Below, piece after piece: positions 11,151 through 22,234 of a DNA stretch of 64,000 nucleotides. Position 1 is the first letter of the stretch. Every line of letters begins with the position of its first letter. This DNA is from Oreohelix idahoensis. Lineage: Eukaryota > Mollusca > Gastropoda > Stylommatophora > Oreohelicidae. The DNA lies in assembly GCA_024509875.1 (NCBI GenBank), contig JAMPIV010009924.1, positions 362,963 to 426,962 of the forward strand, read 5' to 3'. Under the pieces are notes generated by a model. That model searched no databases. It was not told the origin of the DNA and worked only from the letters and a program-made list of their open reading frames with translations. The translations under genes were made by a program, and so were the position numbers.

Positions 11151-12819
11151 CATGCTTGCTTGTCTCATTTCCAACAACGCATTCAAAATTGTAATCGTTA
11201 GTGAATGCAAAATGAATGCAAAACTGCCAGTCTGTCCGTTTGTCTGCATGAACAAATACAGTCTTTTGTCAATAACTTTCTTATCTACTGGGGAATTTTG
11301 TATTTTTTAACATATTATTTATCAAGAGAAGATAAGCCATCAAACTAACTAGGTTTTATGATCCTAAACCCATTAATAAAGAAGTCCATATTTTTCCCAG
11401 AGTTAGTTTCAATTTCCACTATCATATAAATTACGCCATCTTTTCTCCTCTCCCGCGTTGTCCAAAACTGAAACTACTAGTCTGTTACATCATAAAATGG
11501 ACTCTTTTGCAGCGAAAGCGCTGTCTGTGTGTTTATATATTTTCTCAGTGTGCCTATAGTCCGAAAAAGTATTGGGTTTTGCGGGGTATTTTTAAATTCT
11601 ACAAAGCTTGCGACACGTTACCGAACACCTGCCACCGTATCGTCTCGCACTGTCGTCTTGGGTAGCTAGTCCAAGAATCTAACGCTTGACAATTTGTGGC
11701 ATGTGTTCACTCTCTCTCTCTCACTTTTATGCGTTCGTTTATGCCTCCCCTGTTTTATTCTTACTATCTTTCTTGGAACAACTAAGCTTGTTGTTTTCAA
11801 AATTTTTACGGTTAACCCTTGACGGGCGAGTTATAAAGTCCAATACCACTAGCGCAGCAATAAGGTTTCACACTACGTTCTTATCTCAATGCGATGACTG
11901 GCGCGGGGAAAGAAGACGCGTTACAACTTTACTATTTCTATTTTTACTCATATTATTTTAACTTTTATACTTATAATTAATAATTTTATCGCTGTATCAA
12001 TGTACTTTATCACACCGCTTGAGAAATAGAAAGAAATTACATATCTGTAATCGATGGAATACAGATGAAACAGAAAACAAGCTGAAAAATCAGAAGGCTA
12101 ACAGATCACTTAATGCATCCAAATAATAAATTGTATGGGAAGCGGATGACTTCAGCATTGCAGTTTTGTAGAATTAAAAAAAAAAATGAAAGCAGCTCCT
12201 TTAAATATTGTTAACAGTTTCAAAACCCATCTACTCCACAAGTTCCCTGTCTAGACAAAATGTTTCTTTGAGATAAAAAAGAACAATTTCAGGATGAGAA
12301 AAAAATTAACCAGCTTGATGCACAAAGAAAAGCCGTAGCCATAAAATAACCCACATAGTAGACTCATACATACACATATGAATCAGGATCAGCAGCTAAT
12401 GCAACTGAAAATGGAGGAATATTTCTGAAACTATGCAACAGTACACAGAACGAACTTCCAGTAGCAACAGAGAGATTTTCAATAACTTCAAAGTAGATAC
12501 AGACACACCAAAAACTACTGCAGAAGTCTTAATGGCAGAAGAAAGCACTAAAAGTCAAGTAGTACATTTCAAAGTTCCACTATCAATAATAACAGTAGTT
12601 AGTAGCCAAAGTAACAAAGACCTAAAATGCCCTGAAACAAACACTATGCAAACTATGTCGGCAATACAGCAGACCCCATCGTACCACAGTATCCTTGGGA
12701 ATGAAGATGTCAACAGACTGACAAAGAAGGGTGAATAATGACCTCAACAGACTGACAAAGAAGGGTAAATAATGACCTCAAACATTAACATAAAAAGATG
12801 CCAAGAATTTATCAACAGC
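11151..12819. other. Stretch without recognised gene; one unexplained ORF
   Basis: An ATG-initiated 101-codon plus-strand ORF lies at 12433-12738. It is Ser/Thr-rich, has no recognisable domain and is followed by a short imperfect direct repeat (about 12725-12775). It may be chance or a LINE ORF1 remnant. A (TC)n tract lies near 11708. Confidence 0.4.
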
Positions 12820-12831
12820 ATATTCAGAAAC

Positions 12832-13225
12832 GCCTAAGGAAAATTCTCCGAATCTTTTAGCCAAATACCATCAGCAACCAAGAACTACTTATTCGGAGTA
12901 ACCAGGAGGACATGCACCCTATCATAGCTGGCAGACGCTGGAGTTAGGTTGGCCACGTCCTCAGAAGGGACCCTGATACCATCACAAGAACAGTTATGCT
13001 ATGGACCCCCGAGGGAAAGCGAAAGAGAGACCAACCAAAAACAACTTGGTGGAGAACTGTTGAAGCTGAGATGCAAAGAATGAACCAGAGTTGGGGCACT
13101 GTACAAAGGATGGCCGCCGACCGAGCAAGGTGGAATCAATTTGTTGCTGCCCTACAAGACGCCACCTGATGCGATGGCCACTGACTGGTTTGACAGTTGG
13201 CGGCTATGGATCAAAGAAGAAGAAG
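12832..13225 (+). mobile_element. 5'-truncated LINE 3' end with 12-bp target duplication and (GAA)n tail
   Basis: ATATTCAGAAAC occurs at 12820-12831 and 13226-13237, bounding the insert. The plus strand carries the last codons of a LINE ORF: RDPDTITRTVMLWTPEGK, then RGRP and TTWWRTVEAEMQRMNQSW, ending in a stop after about VAALQDAT. A short 3' UTR follows (CCACTGACTGGTTTGACAG), then GAAGAAGAAG. The UTR tail is shared with the SINE at 47954-48161. The reverse-oriented piece at 19795-19930 comes from the same family. Confidence 0.88.
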
Positions 13226-13329
13226 ATATTCAGAAACAAGTGAGAAACAGAATGTCCAAGCCACCCGAAATCTGATGCCATTAACTAGCTCAGAGAAGAG
13301 ACCAAGTAATTATCACCAAACTCGCACAT

Positions 13330-14130
13330 GCCACAAGAAACTGAGATAACCATCTTTTCATACATTAAACACTGGAACTATTGATGAGTACAAATGTGGC
13401 ACTGATAAAATGACCCCCAACATCTGCTGTACAAGTAGTCTACCCCACATGTAAAGGACAAAGCTAACATGGCCATCGTCAGGACCAGTCCAAGAGATGG
13501 AGAAATTAGCATCCTGATGCTGCCCTCTGTTTCATCAAGTATATTCACACTTTTATGTTAAATTGACGTCTCCGGGTGTTTTAAGAACATTCCGCTTTCG
13601 TATCAAGTGAATTACTAAAAATCATCAATACCAAAAGTGTTAGCGTATTCACATGATTATTGATAGGAAACTCTATACAGAGAGATACAACAGGAGGCAA
13701 TCTGATCATCAGAAGAAGTTCGCCCATCGATCAAGTGTTTCGGCCCCTTATTCTCCTTTACACTCTAAGAGGAGGGGGGGGGGGGGCGGTCCCACCTGGG
13801 TCATGACTCCCAAGTGTCTCAGCCTCCTGTTGTCTTGTGTAGCAAATGAACCCATTCCACCTTGGATGCAGCTTTAAAATCCACAATTCCGCCAGCTGGA
13901 GGCAATTGTGAAAGTAACAAAGTGAAGACAAATTATTGCGGTTGTTCCGCAGCACACCACTGACACACCTGCATGAAGCCGACGAAGCGTGAAGCCATTA
14001 CGAGCTGGCAACTGAAATCTAACTTCATCCAACACCACAAGAGACTGAGATAACCATCTTTTCATATGTTAAAGATTGGAACTATTGATGAGTACAAATA
14101 TGGCACTGATAAAATGATATTCAACACTGA
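13330..14130. repeat. Direct repeat pair, about 95 bp, 706 bp apart
   Basis: 13330-13425 and 14036-14130 align well; both contain ACTGAGATAACCATCTTTTC and GGAACTATTGATGAGTACAA. The DNA between holds a run of G at about 13772-13784 followed by CGGTCCCACCTGGGTCA, which resembles a hAT MITE end. The pair may be remnants of one dispersed repeat or of decayed long terminal repeats. I see no coding sequence that explains it. Confidence 0.65.
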
Positions 14131-14378
14131 TATTCAAGCAAGGTGGTGCATTGCAAAAGCAGAAAAGAAACATTTCAAATGATTTTTCGTACTATTATAA
14201 TATTCCTTGGTTGAAATGAAATACAGTGGGACATATCTCCGATTTCGCCCAAATGTCTATTGACCCGTCTGCCAAATACGTTACCCACGTCTTTAGGGTT
14301 ACGATTTAAACATAACGCTAATCCTTACCAGTTATTACTGCATCTCTGAATTCTTTTTAGGCCATATCGATGTGAGCA

Positions 14379-15125
14379 ACTTTTTTTTTTTTAATAAATG
14401 AAGAAAATATATCCCGTTCAACCTCTTATAGGTTATAATTAGGATATATATTGTTTTCAATTCCAAATAATATGAACACCTGCCGATATGAGAAAGTGGC
14501 ATCACATTTGTCAAATCATTGTATTAAGGGACAATCACAATCATGCGTTTACGTTAATTAAATAAACAAAAAAATATTTTTTTTTAAATCGAGAAGAAAC
14601 TCTGAACAAGAATAATAAATTGGAGGGGTGTAAAGGCCTGGTGGTTCCAGTTATATAACTGACTGTTAACAGACATTTAATTGACTTTCATCTGTTAAAA
14701 GTCATATGCATTGTTAGAACAGCATCAGACCTTCACATTCCCAGCCACTATATATTAACATTTGTTCATGTTAAATATTGTTTGATTATATTATGCAGTT
14801 CCCTAGGTCTATCTATTCTTAAAACCTCTTCTATATTTATAGGTAAGTTGGATGCTTACAAATAATCTAATATTGGTATTCTCATTTGTTCATACCTCTT
14901 ACATTTTAACAAGAAATGCTCTATATTATTGCCTTGAAGACATCCTGCACGGTAAGGTTCTTCTATTCTGAAATAGCCCTTTCCCAGCTGTAGTCTGAGA
15001 AGTTTCTTATTATTGGGAATTTTCAATTCCCTAGATATCTGACATTTTCTGGTTGGAACCTTGAACATCTTATATGCATGTCTTCCTTTCAGATTGTTAT
15101 CCCAACTGAATTGGTCGCCGGATGG
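14379..15125 (-). mobile_element. LINE family A, 5'-truncated copy a
   Basis: Minus strand, with the poly-A tail at the left (T run at about 14381-14392). The segment holds the C-terminal coding block seen in copy b (RKCQISRELKIPNNKK, a Cys/His knuckle GCLQGNNIEHFLLKC, and KRYEQMRIPILDYL), then an in-frame stop, the 3' UTR and the distal 3' tail (about 14390-14560). The homology ends near 15105-15125. No clear target duplication was found. Confidence 0.85.
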
Positions 15126-15166
15126 ATAGACATCTAGGCGAAATCGGACAAACGAATCACTATTGT

Positions 15167-15409
15167 TCAACCATTTTCCTTTCTTGTACCATTGTTTTCT
15201 CGATTAGCTTCGCGGTCGCCATCGTTACCAAGAGCATCACACGGACAAGCCTCAGCTTTCCCCTCATTTGAAGCGTTGCTAACTGCGCCAGTGTTAAACC
15301 ATCTACGAAGTGAAAATACTATTGGGATTGCTACTGCAACAATTGTTACTACGATAGCCAAAACATATGTTGAATTTGCACCCAGAATGCTCACGATATT
15401 CACCGCCAT
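15167..15409 (-). CDS. Small ORF with one membrane segment, 80 codons
   Basis: The ATG at 15409 sits in a strong context (ATCATGG). The predicted peptide starts MAVNIVSILGANSTY and has one hydrophobic helix of about 18 residues (VLAIVVTIVAVAIPIVF) followed by positive charge (SLRRWF). The tail is hydrophilic with ACPCDA and a charged Asn/Glu/Arg-rich end. This looks like a single-pass membrane microprotein or the first exon of a longer gene. I do not recognise it. A palindromic MITE lies 26 bp upstream, in what would be its leader. A truncated copy of its 3' part lies at 18768-18850. It could instead be part of an unrecognised repeat. Confidence 0.4.
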   Translation of the reverse strand: MAVNIVSILGANSTYVLAIVVTIVAVAIPIVFSLRRWFNTGAVSNASNEGKAEACPCDALGNDGDREANRENNGTRKENG

Positions 15410-15435
15410 GATGGTTTATGTGTATTTGCTGCGAG

Positions 15436-15616
15436 GTAATTTCCTAATACTCGTGGCTGAACGCTCAGCAGTGAATGTGTGTATAATGTGTAAATTTCGT
15501 ACCATTTAGAGTTAGGATTAGGGTTAACACTAACCCTAACTCTAAATGGTACGAAACTACAAATATTATACACATATTCACTGCTGAGCGTTCAGCCACG
15601 AGTATTAGGAAATTAC
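15436..15616. mobile_element. Palindromic foldback MITE, second copy of core
   Basis: Two arms of about 85 bp; the outer 41 bp of each arm (starting GTAATTTCCTAATACTCG) are identical inverted copies. The inner arms contain TTTCGTACCATTTAGAGTTA and the centre TTAGGGTTAACAC. The inner core matches the 3756-3909 element, whereas the outer arms are different apart from the first bases (GTAAT-TC). No convincing target duplication was found. Confidence 0.8.
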
Positions 15617-15776
15617 AAAAAAATAATTACATTTATTCATATTACACAAGAAATACAAATTAGGCTGACAGATTTTATGAATTTTTTTTTTAAATTAATG
15701 AAGATAAACAGAAATCCCGTTCAACCTCTGATGGGTTATAATTAGGATATATATTGTTTTCAATTCCAAATAATAT

Positions 15777-16078
15777 CTTCTTCTTCGTTCGTCCTGAAAA
15801 GGACGGTGGTTGCGTTGTGTCTGTTTGCGCCTAAGCTGTGATATCTGCACCTTTCGGTCGACACTTCCGACTTCTGCACGGCATTTTTTAAGGACCGGGT
15901 TTGCCTTCCCATTTCGATCCATGCTCGCTCAGCCAGCCTGCACTGCTGCAGACTGTTTCCAGGACCACCACGTGGAGGTGGAGCACGGTCTTGACCAGCT
16001 CTGGTTCGCTGGTCCTGACGCAGGCAGTCAAGCTATGAGTCGCTGACTGCATTCACTATTGCTGCATCTTGGGGTCCC
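15777..16078 (-). mobile_element. GGGACC-type SINE-like element, copy 1
   Basis: Flanked by ATTCCAAATAATAT at 15763-15776 and 16079-16092, and inserted into the LINE A tail. On its own strand it starts GGGACCCC and ends with a small hairpin (CCTTTTCAGGACGAACG) and GAAGAAGAAG. The length is 302 bp. No tRNA A and B boxes are visible at the 5' end. Related full-length copies are at 31278-31588 and 34071-34372, and a shared 3' half is at 49699-49787. Confidence 0.9.
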
Positions 16079-16358
16079 ATTCCAAATAATATGAACAACT
16101 GCCGACATGAGAAAGTGGCATCACATTTGAAAATAGGGATACTCACAATTGTGCTTAGGCCTATACGTTAAATAATAAAACAAACAAACAAACAAAATCA
16201 AGAAGAAACTATGAACAAGAATAATATTAAAGTGGAGGGGTGTAAAGGCCTGGTGGTCCTAGTTATATAACGGACTTTACCAGATATTTAATTGACTTTC
16301 ATCTGTTTAAAGTCACATGCATTGCAAGAACAGCTTCAGACCTTCACATTCCCAGCCA

Positions 16359-17556
16359 CTATATATTAACATGTGTTCGTGTTAAATATTGTTTGACTAT
16401 ATTATGCAGTTCCCTAGGTCTGTCTATTCTCAACACCTCCTCTATATTTATAGGTAAGTTGGATGCCTGCAAATAATCCAATATTGGTATTCTCATTTGG
16501 TCATACCTCTTACACTTTAACAAGAAATGTTCTATATTATTGTCTTGAAGACATCCTGCACAGTAAGGTTTTTCTATTCTGAAACAGCCTTTTCCCAGCT
16601 GTAGTCTGAGAAGTTTCTTATTACTGGGAATTTTAAATTCCCTAGATATCTGACATTTTCTTGTTGGAGCCCTGAACATCTTATATGCATGTCTTCCTTT
16701 CAGATTTTTATCCCACTCTGCTTTCCATTCATCTGTTATTAAATCTTTAATTAAGCTCTTAACTACATTTATTAGATTTTTATCAGATCTACCTTTCTTG
16801 GCTTCTTTATCTGCCTTTTCATTTCCTTCTATGCCAACATGTGAAGGTATCCAAGCAATTAATACTGAACATCCTCTAGAATATAAGTATGTAGTAGCCA
16901 GAAAAATCTCCTCTGCTATATCAAGTCTACTACATTCTCGTAAGTTTCTAAGTGCTTTAATTGTTGAAAGAGTCAGTTAAAACTGTTAATTTTTTGGGAG
17001 GGTTTTTAGAGAATATTTCTAGTGCTTTTAGTATTGCCACCATCTCTGCAGTGAAAATGGATGTATTTTCCGTGATGCTATATTCTTTTGCCATTTTCCA
17101 TATTGGAATATATATTCCTATCCCCAATTTGCCATCCTCTCCCTTGGATCCATCTGTGTACACAGTAATGCTGTCTTTTGATATTTGTTGTATATATTTA
17201 TTGGCTGTGTTTTAAATATTTTCTATATTATTTGTTTTCTTAAGTATTTTTGCTAGGTGGTAGTCCGTGTCTGGTTTCTTGATCTCCCAGGGCGGAATCA
17301 CTGGCTTGTATTCACAACTGTTATTAATTGATGTAATTAATGTACCCAGATGGACAATTTTCTCCATACACTTCCATCCTGTAGGGTATCTAGTGGTATT
17401 CATTGGCTTGGCCTGAGTTGTTAGTTGGCATCTGGTAAAAGCTGTATGTGCTGGGTGAGACTTATCCAACATAACTCTGTTCATGTAATTTAGTCTTAAC
17501 TCCTTTCTCCGTAATTCCAAGGGTATGATTCCTAAAGCCACCTCTATAGCTCCCAT
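16359..17556 (-). pseudogene. LINE family A ORF: post-RT, RNase H and knuckle regions
   Basis: Reading from 17556 leftwards: GAIEVALGIIPLELRRKELR is the conserved block after the polymerase. Next is RNase H with MYTDGSKGEDGKLGIG (first Asp), FTAEMVAILKALE (Glu) and TVLTDS (Asp). Then follows a break near 16960-16690. Last is the C-terminal region RKCQISREFKIPSNKK with GCLQDNNIEHFLLKC, ending HVNI-stop at 16359. Frames change between blocks, so the copy is dead. This is the 3' part of the insertion at 15683-18051. Confidence 0.88.
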
Positions 17557-17579
17557 TGATGTTGATCCGATTGCACCTG

Positions 17580-18051
17580 CTATTGTACATAAAGCCTGAT
17601 GCTGAATTCTGTCTAATTAATGTTAATCAAACTCAGTCAGGATTTAGGAAGAACAGATGCACTATGGATCAGATAATTAAATTGGAACATGAAGTAAAAT
17701 CGGGATTTCAAAAGAAAGAAAGAACTGTGGTAGTATTTTTAGATATAGCTAGGGCTTATGATGAATGCTGGAGAGAGGGTGCTCTCTTTAAAATAAAGAA
17801 GATAGGAGTAACCGGTAAAATGTATAATTATTTAGAGAATTTTCTGCAAGATAGATATTTCACTGTTCAGGTAAACAATGATAGATCAGAACTGTATGAA
17901 CAACAAAATGGAATACCCCAAGGATCAGTAATGTCTCCTTCAATTTTTACAATAATGGTAAATGATTTAGGTGAGGAATTTAATGATATAACAAATAAAT
18001 TGTCACAGTTTGCAGATGATGTTGCTATATGGAGGACTGGGAGACATCTGC
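17580..18051 (+). pseudogene. LINE family A reverse transcriptase core, inverted segment
   Basis: The plus strand encodes fingers and palm: TQSGFRKNRCTMDQI, VVVFLDIARAYDECW (motif A Asp), NGIPQGSVMSPSIF (motif B) and KLSQFADDVAIW (motif C, FADD). It stops at the target duplication; the final residues DFMNI are encoded by flanking DNA. The frame itself is open through the core. The thumb region between this and the minus-strand block is missing, consistent with loss at the inversion junction. Confidence 0.92.
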
Positions 18052-18240
18052 CAGATTTTATGAATATTTAAATTTAATATTTTAAAATTGTTACAACTGC
18101 ATAGGCAAACATTCTGTTTTACCGTTGCCAGTTTTATTAAATTCGGACCAAGGTTACCGGTTTAAATTGTTTTACGCCCAATTATTACCCCCACCCCTTT
18201 AAAAAAAAGTCAATTTGGCGTCAGAAAATTATGTTGGCTT

Positions 18241-18263
18241 TATATATATATATATATATATAT
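18241..18263. repeat. (TA)n microsatellite
   Basis: A pure TA run. Confidence 0.95.
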
Positions 18264-18289
18264 GTTTATAATAATCGCCCCTTCAGTCA

Positions 18290-18570
18290 TAACTGACTAT
18301 GGGAATGCGCCCCTGAGGTGACAGCCCTCAGATGCTTATTTTCCAGGTGTTCCTTTCGGCGTTTTCTCCTCTCTTCTGCTTGTTGTGTGAGCTTCTTTTC
18401 GCCCAGTGAAGTGGCGCCGTAGATAGCATTGCCACTTTGTGCGATTTGCAGCTCCATTCTCCCAGGTTGCTGGATTTATGTCAAGTGCCCTCATGTCTCT
18501 CTTGCACACATCTTTGAATCTCAGCTGCGGTCGGCCAACTGTTCTTTTGCCATCTACCAGTTGTCCGTAG
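18290..18570 (-). pseudogene. LINE C-terminal fragment (RFKDVCKRD type)
   Basis: The minus strand encodes [20 protein letters not shown], then RDMRALDINPATWENGAANR and KWQCYLRRHFTGRKE, a C-terminal block common in LINE polyproteins. It abuts the microsatellite on its 5' side. A second copy of the family lies at 44200-44680. Confidence 0.75.
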
Positions 18571-18712
<142 letters not shown>

Positions 18713-18767
18713 ATAAACACACATAATTTTAAAATAAGCAAAATTTGTGTATCCTCACTTTTATGTC

Positions 18768-18850
18768 ACAAACGAATCGCTATTATTCAACCATTTTCCT
18801 TTACGATTCGCGGTCGCCATTGTTACCAAGAGCGTCACACGGACAAGGAT
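18768..18850 (-). repeat. Truncated second copy of the small-ORF 3' region
   Basis: It matches 15148-15250 but lacks the segment encoding the Asn/Arg-rich end. The frame reads [13 protein letters not shown] and then a stop. It shows that this sequence is dispersed, either by duplication or as part of a mobile element. Confidence 0.7.
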
Positions 18851-18983
18851 CGAAAGAGGCCAAGAAACATGCTATCATTATAGGTGAATCACGGACATTT
18901 CTGAATAAAAACAATTGTTTATCTTATTGCGTTCCTTTATTGTTTTTTTTTTAAATTGTATGTGTGGAAAGATGGGACACAGC

Positions 18984-18984
18984 T

Positions 18985-19053
<69 letters not shown>
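18984..19053. repeat. (GA)n microsatellite
   Basis: About 35 GA units with one early interruption. Confidence 0.97.
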
Positions 19054-19057
<4 letters not shown>

Positions 19058-19299
19058 CAAGTTGATCTATGAGGAAATTACAAAATGGGCATAGTCTGCA
19101 TTAGTTTTGCATCGTTTTGTGCATCAACCGTGGCTGGTTTAACAACTCTGCGTGATCTAGTTTGAAAGATTGTCTCATCGCTGTGTGTCACTCAGATGAT
19201 TCTTCCATTTACTTTCATTGTGCATTCAACATGCAGTATCCATAATACCACCAAATACTGGCGTTTAATTGACAGAAATACCTAACTGGAACAGTTTTA

Positions 19300-19790
19300 A
19301 CACAGGTCAATAGATTCAAATACCTGGGCACATTGGTAACAACGGATGGAGATTTGCATATCAAAAGTGAAGAGCAGAATAGCTCAGGCAAAAACAGCGT
19401 TCTATAAAATGAAGAGTATTTTATGCAATGATTCTTTGCCAATGGAAGTAAGAAAGAGAGTTCTTCGGTGTTATATAGAACCAATCCTGATGTATGGGAG
19501 AGAGTCATGGACAGATAGTAAACAAGCAGGGAAAGTACTAGAGGCCACAGGGATGTGGTTTTACAGAAGACTGTTAAAAATATCATAGACAGCGCACAAT
19601 TGAAACTTATTTCACAAGCTAGAAAGAAGCAATCCACTTTTTTTGGGGCATGTTATGAGAAGAGGAAAACTGGAATATATCGTAACAACAGGTAAGATTG
19701 AAGGGAAAAAGAGACAGAGACAAATAGAGCAAATACTGGGCAGTTTGACATTGTGGCATGGAAGGAAGTCAACAACAGAATGGATACATT
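19300..19790 (+). pseudogene. LINE thumb and C-terminal region, BovB/RTE-like
   Basis: The plus strand encodes RFKYLGTLVTTDGD, RIAQAKTAFYKMKSIL, MEVRKRVLRCYIEPILMYG and EATGMWFYRRLLKIS. After frame changes it continues with GHVMRRGKLEYIVTTGKIEG and a GRQR-like Arg-rich end. This is the region after the polymerase palm. Several frame changes make it a relic. Confidence 0.8.
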
Positions 19791-19794
19791 TAAC

Positions 19795-19930
19795 TGTTCG
19801 TGGCCATACCAGGCATCTTGTAGGGCAGCAACAAACTGCTTCCACTTTGTTCGGTTGGCGGTCATCCTTCGTACAGTGCCCCAGTTCTTGGTTGGTGATG
19901 GTATTCGACCAAAAGATTCAGATAATTGTC
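19795..19930 (-). pseudogene. LINE C-terminus, reverse-oriented fragment
   Basis: It is the reverse complement of part of the family at 12832-13225 (block around FVAALQDA). It abuts the plus-strand LINE fragment head on, so two LINE insertions meet here. Confidence 0.7.
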
Positions 19931-19939
19931 CTTAGGCAG

Positions 19940-21117
19940 ATTGTTGGAAAGAGGACATTTCCTTCTGTTATTCTCCAGCCACACCATAGAGAAGCCCAGA
20001 AAGTGCACAGCTCTCATATAATCTTAATTTGGTGTTTGTGCTGTACTCAAGCCTCCTTACCGCTTCAAAGTATAGGCACCAGTAAAGGCAGCTTCTTTCT
20101 ATTGAACGCAATTAATTATATATATTTGTTATTACTATTACCAAGAATTTTTGTTCAATTTCTCATTTCACAAATCAGTTAAACAAGATCTTACGCTAAT
20201 GAATGTATTTTATGGCACTGGAATTCAGACTCATGAACACATTTTTCAAAACTGGCCATCCCACAGTGATCTCCAACGTCAGACCTGGCCAGAGGGCGAG
20301 AGCTGAGGCAGATGCTGTGGGCTGCCACATGGACCCGGAAAAGATTGTGGACTTGGAAAGGCCTGCAGATTTAGCATGACCAACAACTGAATACAGAAGA
20401 GTTAAACAAGAAGCAACAGACACGGAAACCAGTTTATACAAGTATGTGTTCTGGAACATTAAACAGGGTACATTGCAAATTTCTTCAAGCATTTTCCAGC
20501 CTTTTTCTGGTCCAGGCACATGATTTTCAAGGATGGGAAACTCTAATATTTTCCTCATCTAATTTTCTCAGAAATAGTTATCACTTTGCTGACCAGCAAT
20601 CCGGAGCATTACTGTCTCCCATTACCAAGGGTGTTTGCAGATTTCTTTAATAACAACCGGTTTTTTTGTTTTTTTTTGAAAATTCATAAAAAATTGAAAA
20701 ACAGACATAGGCCTTTGAAATTTTTAGAGCACCATTATGAATGGTTGCCACATCCGAAAAAACAAATTTTATGCAAATTGGTCACATGATCATGGCGACC
20801 GTCTTGAATTTGTGTGGCTATTTATAGAAATGCCAGGAGATGTTTTAAAACCATGATCTTTTTCCACTTTATAGTAAATTTGTTCAATGTCAGTGCAATA
20901 AAATTTTAGGGACATGGATGGCAATGAATAAAATAAGCTTGATTGACGTATTAATTTAACGATTAACCACGTATTTCAACATAAAAGGCTAACAAAAATT
21001 GTGAAGAAAATGCAAAAAAAAATATTTAATTTTTGTGTTTGTCTTTTTTTGAATGTATTCTGCGTCTGTGGTATCTGACAATGAGTTTTTTTTGAATGTT
21101 TGAGTAGTTAAGTACCT
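19940..21117. other. Stretch without recognised gene
   Basis: A GC-richer patch at about 20215-20400 has an open plus-strand frame of about 48 codons (MNTFFKTGHPTVISNV start), which might be an exon, but no convincing splice pair is seen. The rest is AT-rich. Confidence 0.4.
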
Positions 21118-21795
21118 CTAGTTGGAGTCTGAGCTACTTCCTTCATTAACTGGGGTTGAAGTTGTAGCTGTAGGCCTCTGCAAGAGTCTTTGTCTGGATC
21201 GTTGATAATCCTCGACTGTGTGGTATAACTTGAAGCAGGGTATCAGGCATAGAGGTACATTGCAATCTGGGCAGTACATGCAAGTTTGGCTTCTGTTCCC
21301 TGCAGCCTTACACACTTTACAGTCTGGTTTGTACCTTGCCCTTTCATATTTATCAAAGAAGTGGTGCTAAGTAAGTCGTGTTGTTGTGACCTGTGGTTTT
21401 GAAGGTGTCATGTGTCGAAGAATAGCAGGTTCAATAAGAGTCAGACTGACATCCTGATCTTTGCTTTGATCTTTTTTGTAGAGTTGGCAGTGTTGTAGGT
21501 TATGTGCCCATTGACCAGGGCAGTTTCAACTAAGAAATGATATAAAAATAGGATCTGTGTGGGTAGGGGTAGCTTGCACCTAATTGGCCGAAGTGGTCGA
21601 CACCTCCCATACTTTTTCTGTATTTTTCTGCAAGCACTGGCTTCTGAATTGTTCTGCCCGAAAGAATTTGTCTTTCTAACTGTCTTGTTTATATTATCAT
21701 TGGAGTGAACAGTAGATATATGGTTAAATATTTTCGTATCATGCCAGGTGACTGTCCTTATAAGGCATGCCTTATCTTCTGTCGCACACTATGAT
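21118..21795 (-). pseudogene. piggyBac transposase, C-terminal half, decayed
   Basis: On the minus strand, from about 21795: WHDTKIFNHISTVHSNDNI, then a GGVDHF block, a hydrophobic region and VETALVNGH-like remnants across frameshifts. The final open segment (21118-21315) has the cysteine-rich C-terminus of piggyBac: CKAAGNRSQTCMYCPDCNV and LCLIPCFKLYHT. This zinc-binding domain recognises transposon ends. The catalytic Asp region upstream is not readable. It ends with an acidic Ser-rich tail and TAG. Confidence 0.88.
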
Positions 21796-21799
21796 CTGC

Positions 21800-22234
21800 C
21801 TTTTTCAATTTGAGTTGCTTTTTTTTCAGTGCTTCAGGAAAATGCTTCCTATTTTCAGCTACTGTTCCAAATGCACCAATCTGAATTTCTTTCAGATCTT
21901 GAAATAAAGCTGAAGGCTGAATAAAAACTACCACAGAAGAGATTATGTGTCAGAGGGAGTAGTGTTAGATGGTTTTGATGTTTCTGAGGGTAAAACTGCT
22001 CCTTGGGGTTGTGTTCTTTTCTGTAAAAAAAAAAAATGGAACACAAATAACTTATGAGTAGGCCTAAGCTATGTATATTTACCAAGTCAAAGTTCTAAAC
22101 GCATACATAGTATAGTCAAACAATATTTAACTAGAACAAAAGCTAATATATAGTAATTGGGAGGGTTAAAAAAAAAAGAAGGTATGATAATATTCTTATA
22201 ATACATATGATAAGTGAAAATCTACTAAATATCT
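21800..22234. other. Stretch without recognised gene
   Basis: AT-rich with homopolymer runs. No feature is supported. Confidence 0.5.

Larger units (their letters stand above)
15683..18051 (-). mobile_element. LINE family A copy b with twin-primed 5' inversion
   Basis: CAGATTTTATGAAT occurs at 15669-15682 and 18052-18065, so everything between is one insertion (later hit by a SINE at 15777-16078). The left end is the poly-A side. On the minus strand come the distal 3' tail, 3' UTR, C-terminal knuckle domain, RNase H and the post-polymerase region up to about 17560. From there to 18051 the reverse transcriptase core lies in the opposite, plus orientation. An inverted 5' segment joined to a normally oriented 3' segment inside one target duplication is the product expected of twin priming. 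Confidence 0.93.

Noticed and set aside
12433..12738. Host gene of 101 codons
   Set aside because: No domain, no splice signals considered convincing, next to LINE debris; left as an unexplained ORF.
15810..16046. ORFs within the GGGACC-type elements (also 31310-31599, 34165-34401)
   Set aside because: They run across SINE-like elements with target duplications and are not conserved between copies.
20215..20400. GC-rich host exon
   Set aside because: Open for about 48 codons only and no paired splice sites; too weak to call.
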